Positions 63,598 through 64,000 of a stretch of 64,000 nt of DNA are shown piece after piece; the stretch's first letter is position 1; each line of letters begins with the position of its first letter. Both the position numbers and the translations under genes were made by a program. Origin of the DNA: Nocardioides donggukensis (GTDB lineage: Bacteria; Actinomycetota; Actinomycetes; Propionibacteriales; Nocardioidaceae). The notes beneath the pieces are model-generated. The model did not search any database, was not told the DNA's origin, and saw only the letters and a list, made by a program, of their open reading frames with translations. The stretch is from assembly GCF_014842875.1 (NCBI RefSeq), contig NZ_JACYXZ010000002.1, positions 248,001 through 312,000 of the forward strand, read 5' to 3'.

Positions 63598-64000
63598 GTG
63601 AGCGCACCGGCGCTGGCTCCGGTCGACCCGTTCGACCTCCCGGACTGGCTGGGCACTGCCGAGGTCACCTGGTCCACGGACGTCGCGGGCCACCGGGGTG
63701 CCGGTCGCCTCGGCAGCGGGCACCTGGTCCGCGGTCGGCTGGCGCACGCGGGCGAGGAGCACCCGTGCGACCTGCTCGCGGTCGACGAGGCCTATCCGAC
63801 GCCGGTGGCCGACGAGGACACCCGGCGACTGGCCCACCAGGCCTGGCGCAACGAGCAGGTGCTCCTCGTGGAGGCCCAGGGTCGGCTGGCGCTCGCGGTC
63901 CCCGGCACCGACTTCGGCGCGGACCGGGTGCTCGACGCCCTGGGCCGGCTCGCCAAGGCGGTCGGCGCCCGACCTGAGAGCTACGTCGCCGCGCTCCGGC
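63598..64000 (+). CDS. Uncharacterised protein, 5' part only
   Basis: A GTG-started frame open to the window edge (134 codons visible). The product begins MSAPALAPVDPFDLPDWLGTAEVTW and continues with a beta-rich stretch (GAGRLGSGHLVRGRLAH), VADEDTRRLAHQAWRNEQVLLVE and LALAVPGTDFG. It has no signal peptide or recognised domain. An in-frame TGA at 63586 forces the start to 63598 or later. The start region contains three near-repeats of GGGTGAGC, and the ribosome site is weak. It lies 30 nt after tatC. Confidence 0.7.
   Translation, partial: MSAPALAPVDPFDLPDWLGTAEVTWSTDVAGHRGAGRLGSGHLVRGRLAHAGEEHPCDLLAVDEAYPTPVADEDTRRLAHQAWRNEQVLLVEAQGRLALAVPGTDFGADRVLDALGRLAKAVGARPESYVAALR

Noticed and set aside
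63567..63600. Repeated GGGTGAGC as a regulatory repeat after tatC
   Set aside because: Three imperfect short copies in a GC-rich gap are easily explained by slippage around alternative GTG starts.

Overview
This 64-kb window is a high-GC actinobacterial chromosome segment, most likely from a Nocardioides-like member of the Nocardioidaceae. The grounds are a complete Pup-proteasome locus (Arc/Mpa, Dop, Pup, PrcB, PrcA, PafA, PafB, PafC), mycothiol biosynthesis (MshC), a DUF222/13E12-family HNH gene, TatA/TatC next to PafBC, many GTG starts and widespread leaderless promoters. From memory, gene order from the M20 peptidase through UppP, the MSMEG_4193-type phosphatase, MshC, PAC2, MetH, RecB-like, TrmI, Arc, Dop-Pup-PrcBA, PafA, PafBC and TatAC follows the conserved block around Rv2141-Rv2093 of Mycobacterium tuberculosis.

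Layout. 1-3.8 kb: the end of a DJ-1/PfpI gene, a PPOX-fold gene, a secreted M1 peptidase, then an IS481-type insertion sequence lodged between a tRNA-Leu(GAG) gene and its probable terminator. 3.9-7.8 kb: an M20 hydrolase, then a 13E12/HNH gene bracketed by two clusters of dispersed palindromic repeats and driven by a textbook PafBC-type DNA-damage promoter. 7.6-18.7 kb: housekeeping genes (aldo/keto reductase, UppP, CorA, phosphatase, DUF3090, SCO1664-like, MshC, PAC2, MetH).

18.7-41.7 kb is an accessory island between metH and a HAD phosphatase gene. Most of it is an exopolysaccharide locus: an initiating sugar-phosphate transferase, glycosyl hydrolase, glycosyltransferases, a Wzz/kinase-like protein fused to a polysaccharide deacetylase, a Wzy-like polymerase, a GT4-GT2 fusion, a Wzx-like flippase, an APH-fold kinase, two FemAB/CelD-type acetyltransferases, an ATP-grasp enzyme and a nucleotidyltransferase-kinase fusion. 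It ends with a tightly overlapping four-gene operon: ECF-type sigma factor, anti-sigma-like protein, TPR-CHAT caspase-like protein and secreted subtilase. The divergent promoter regions at the two ends share a composite motif with identical internal spacing, so the sigma operon and the polysaccharide genes are probably co-regulated.

41.2-48.4 kb: a stress-type DUF2383 gene behind a SigB/SigF-type promoter, the HAD phosphatase and a five-gene Dpp/Opp-type peptide ABC importer. 48.4-64 kb: RecB-family nuclease, M50 metalloprotease, TrmI, the Pup-proteasome genes, a two-domain FKBP lipoprotein, PafBC, TatAC and the start of an uncharacterised gene. Pup ends in Gly-Gly-Glu, so it should not need deamidation by Dop. 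PafBC, encoded here, is the likely activator of the promoter in front of the 13E12/HNH gene at 5.6 kb.
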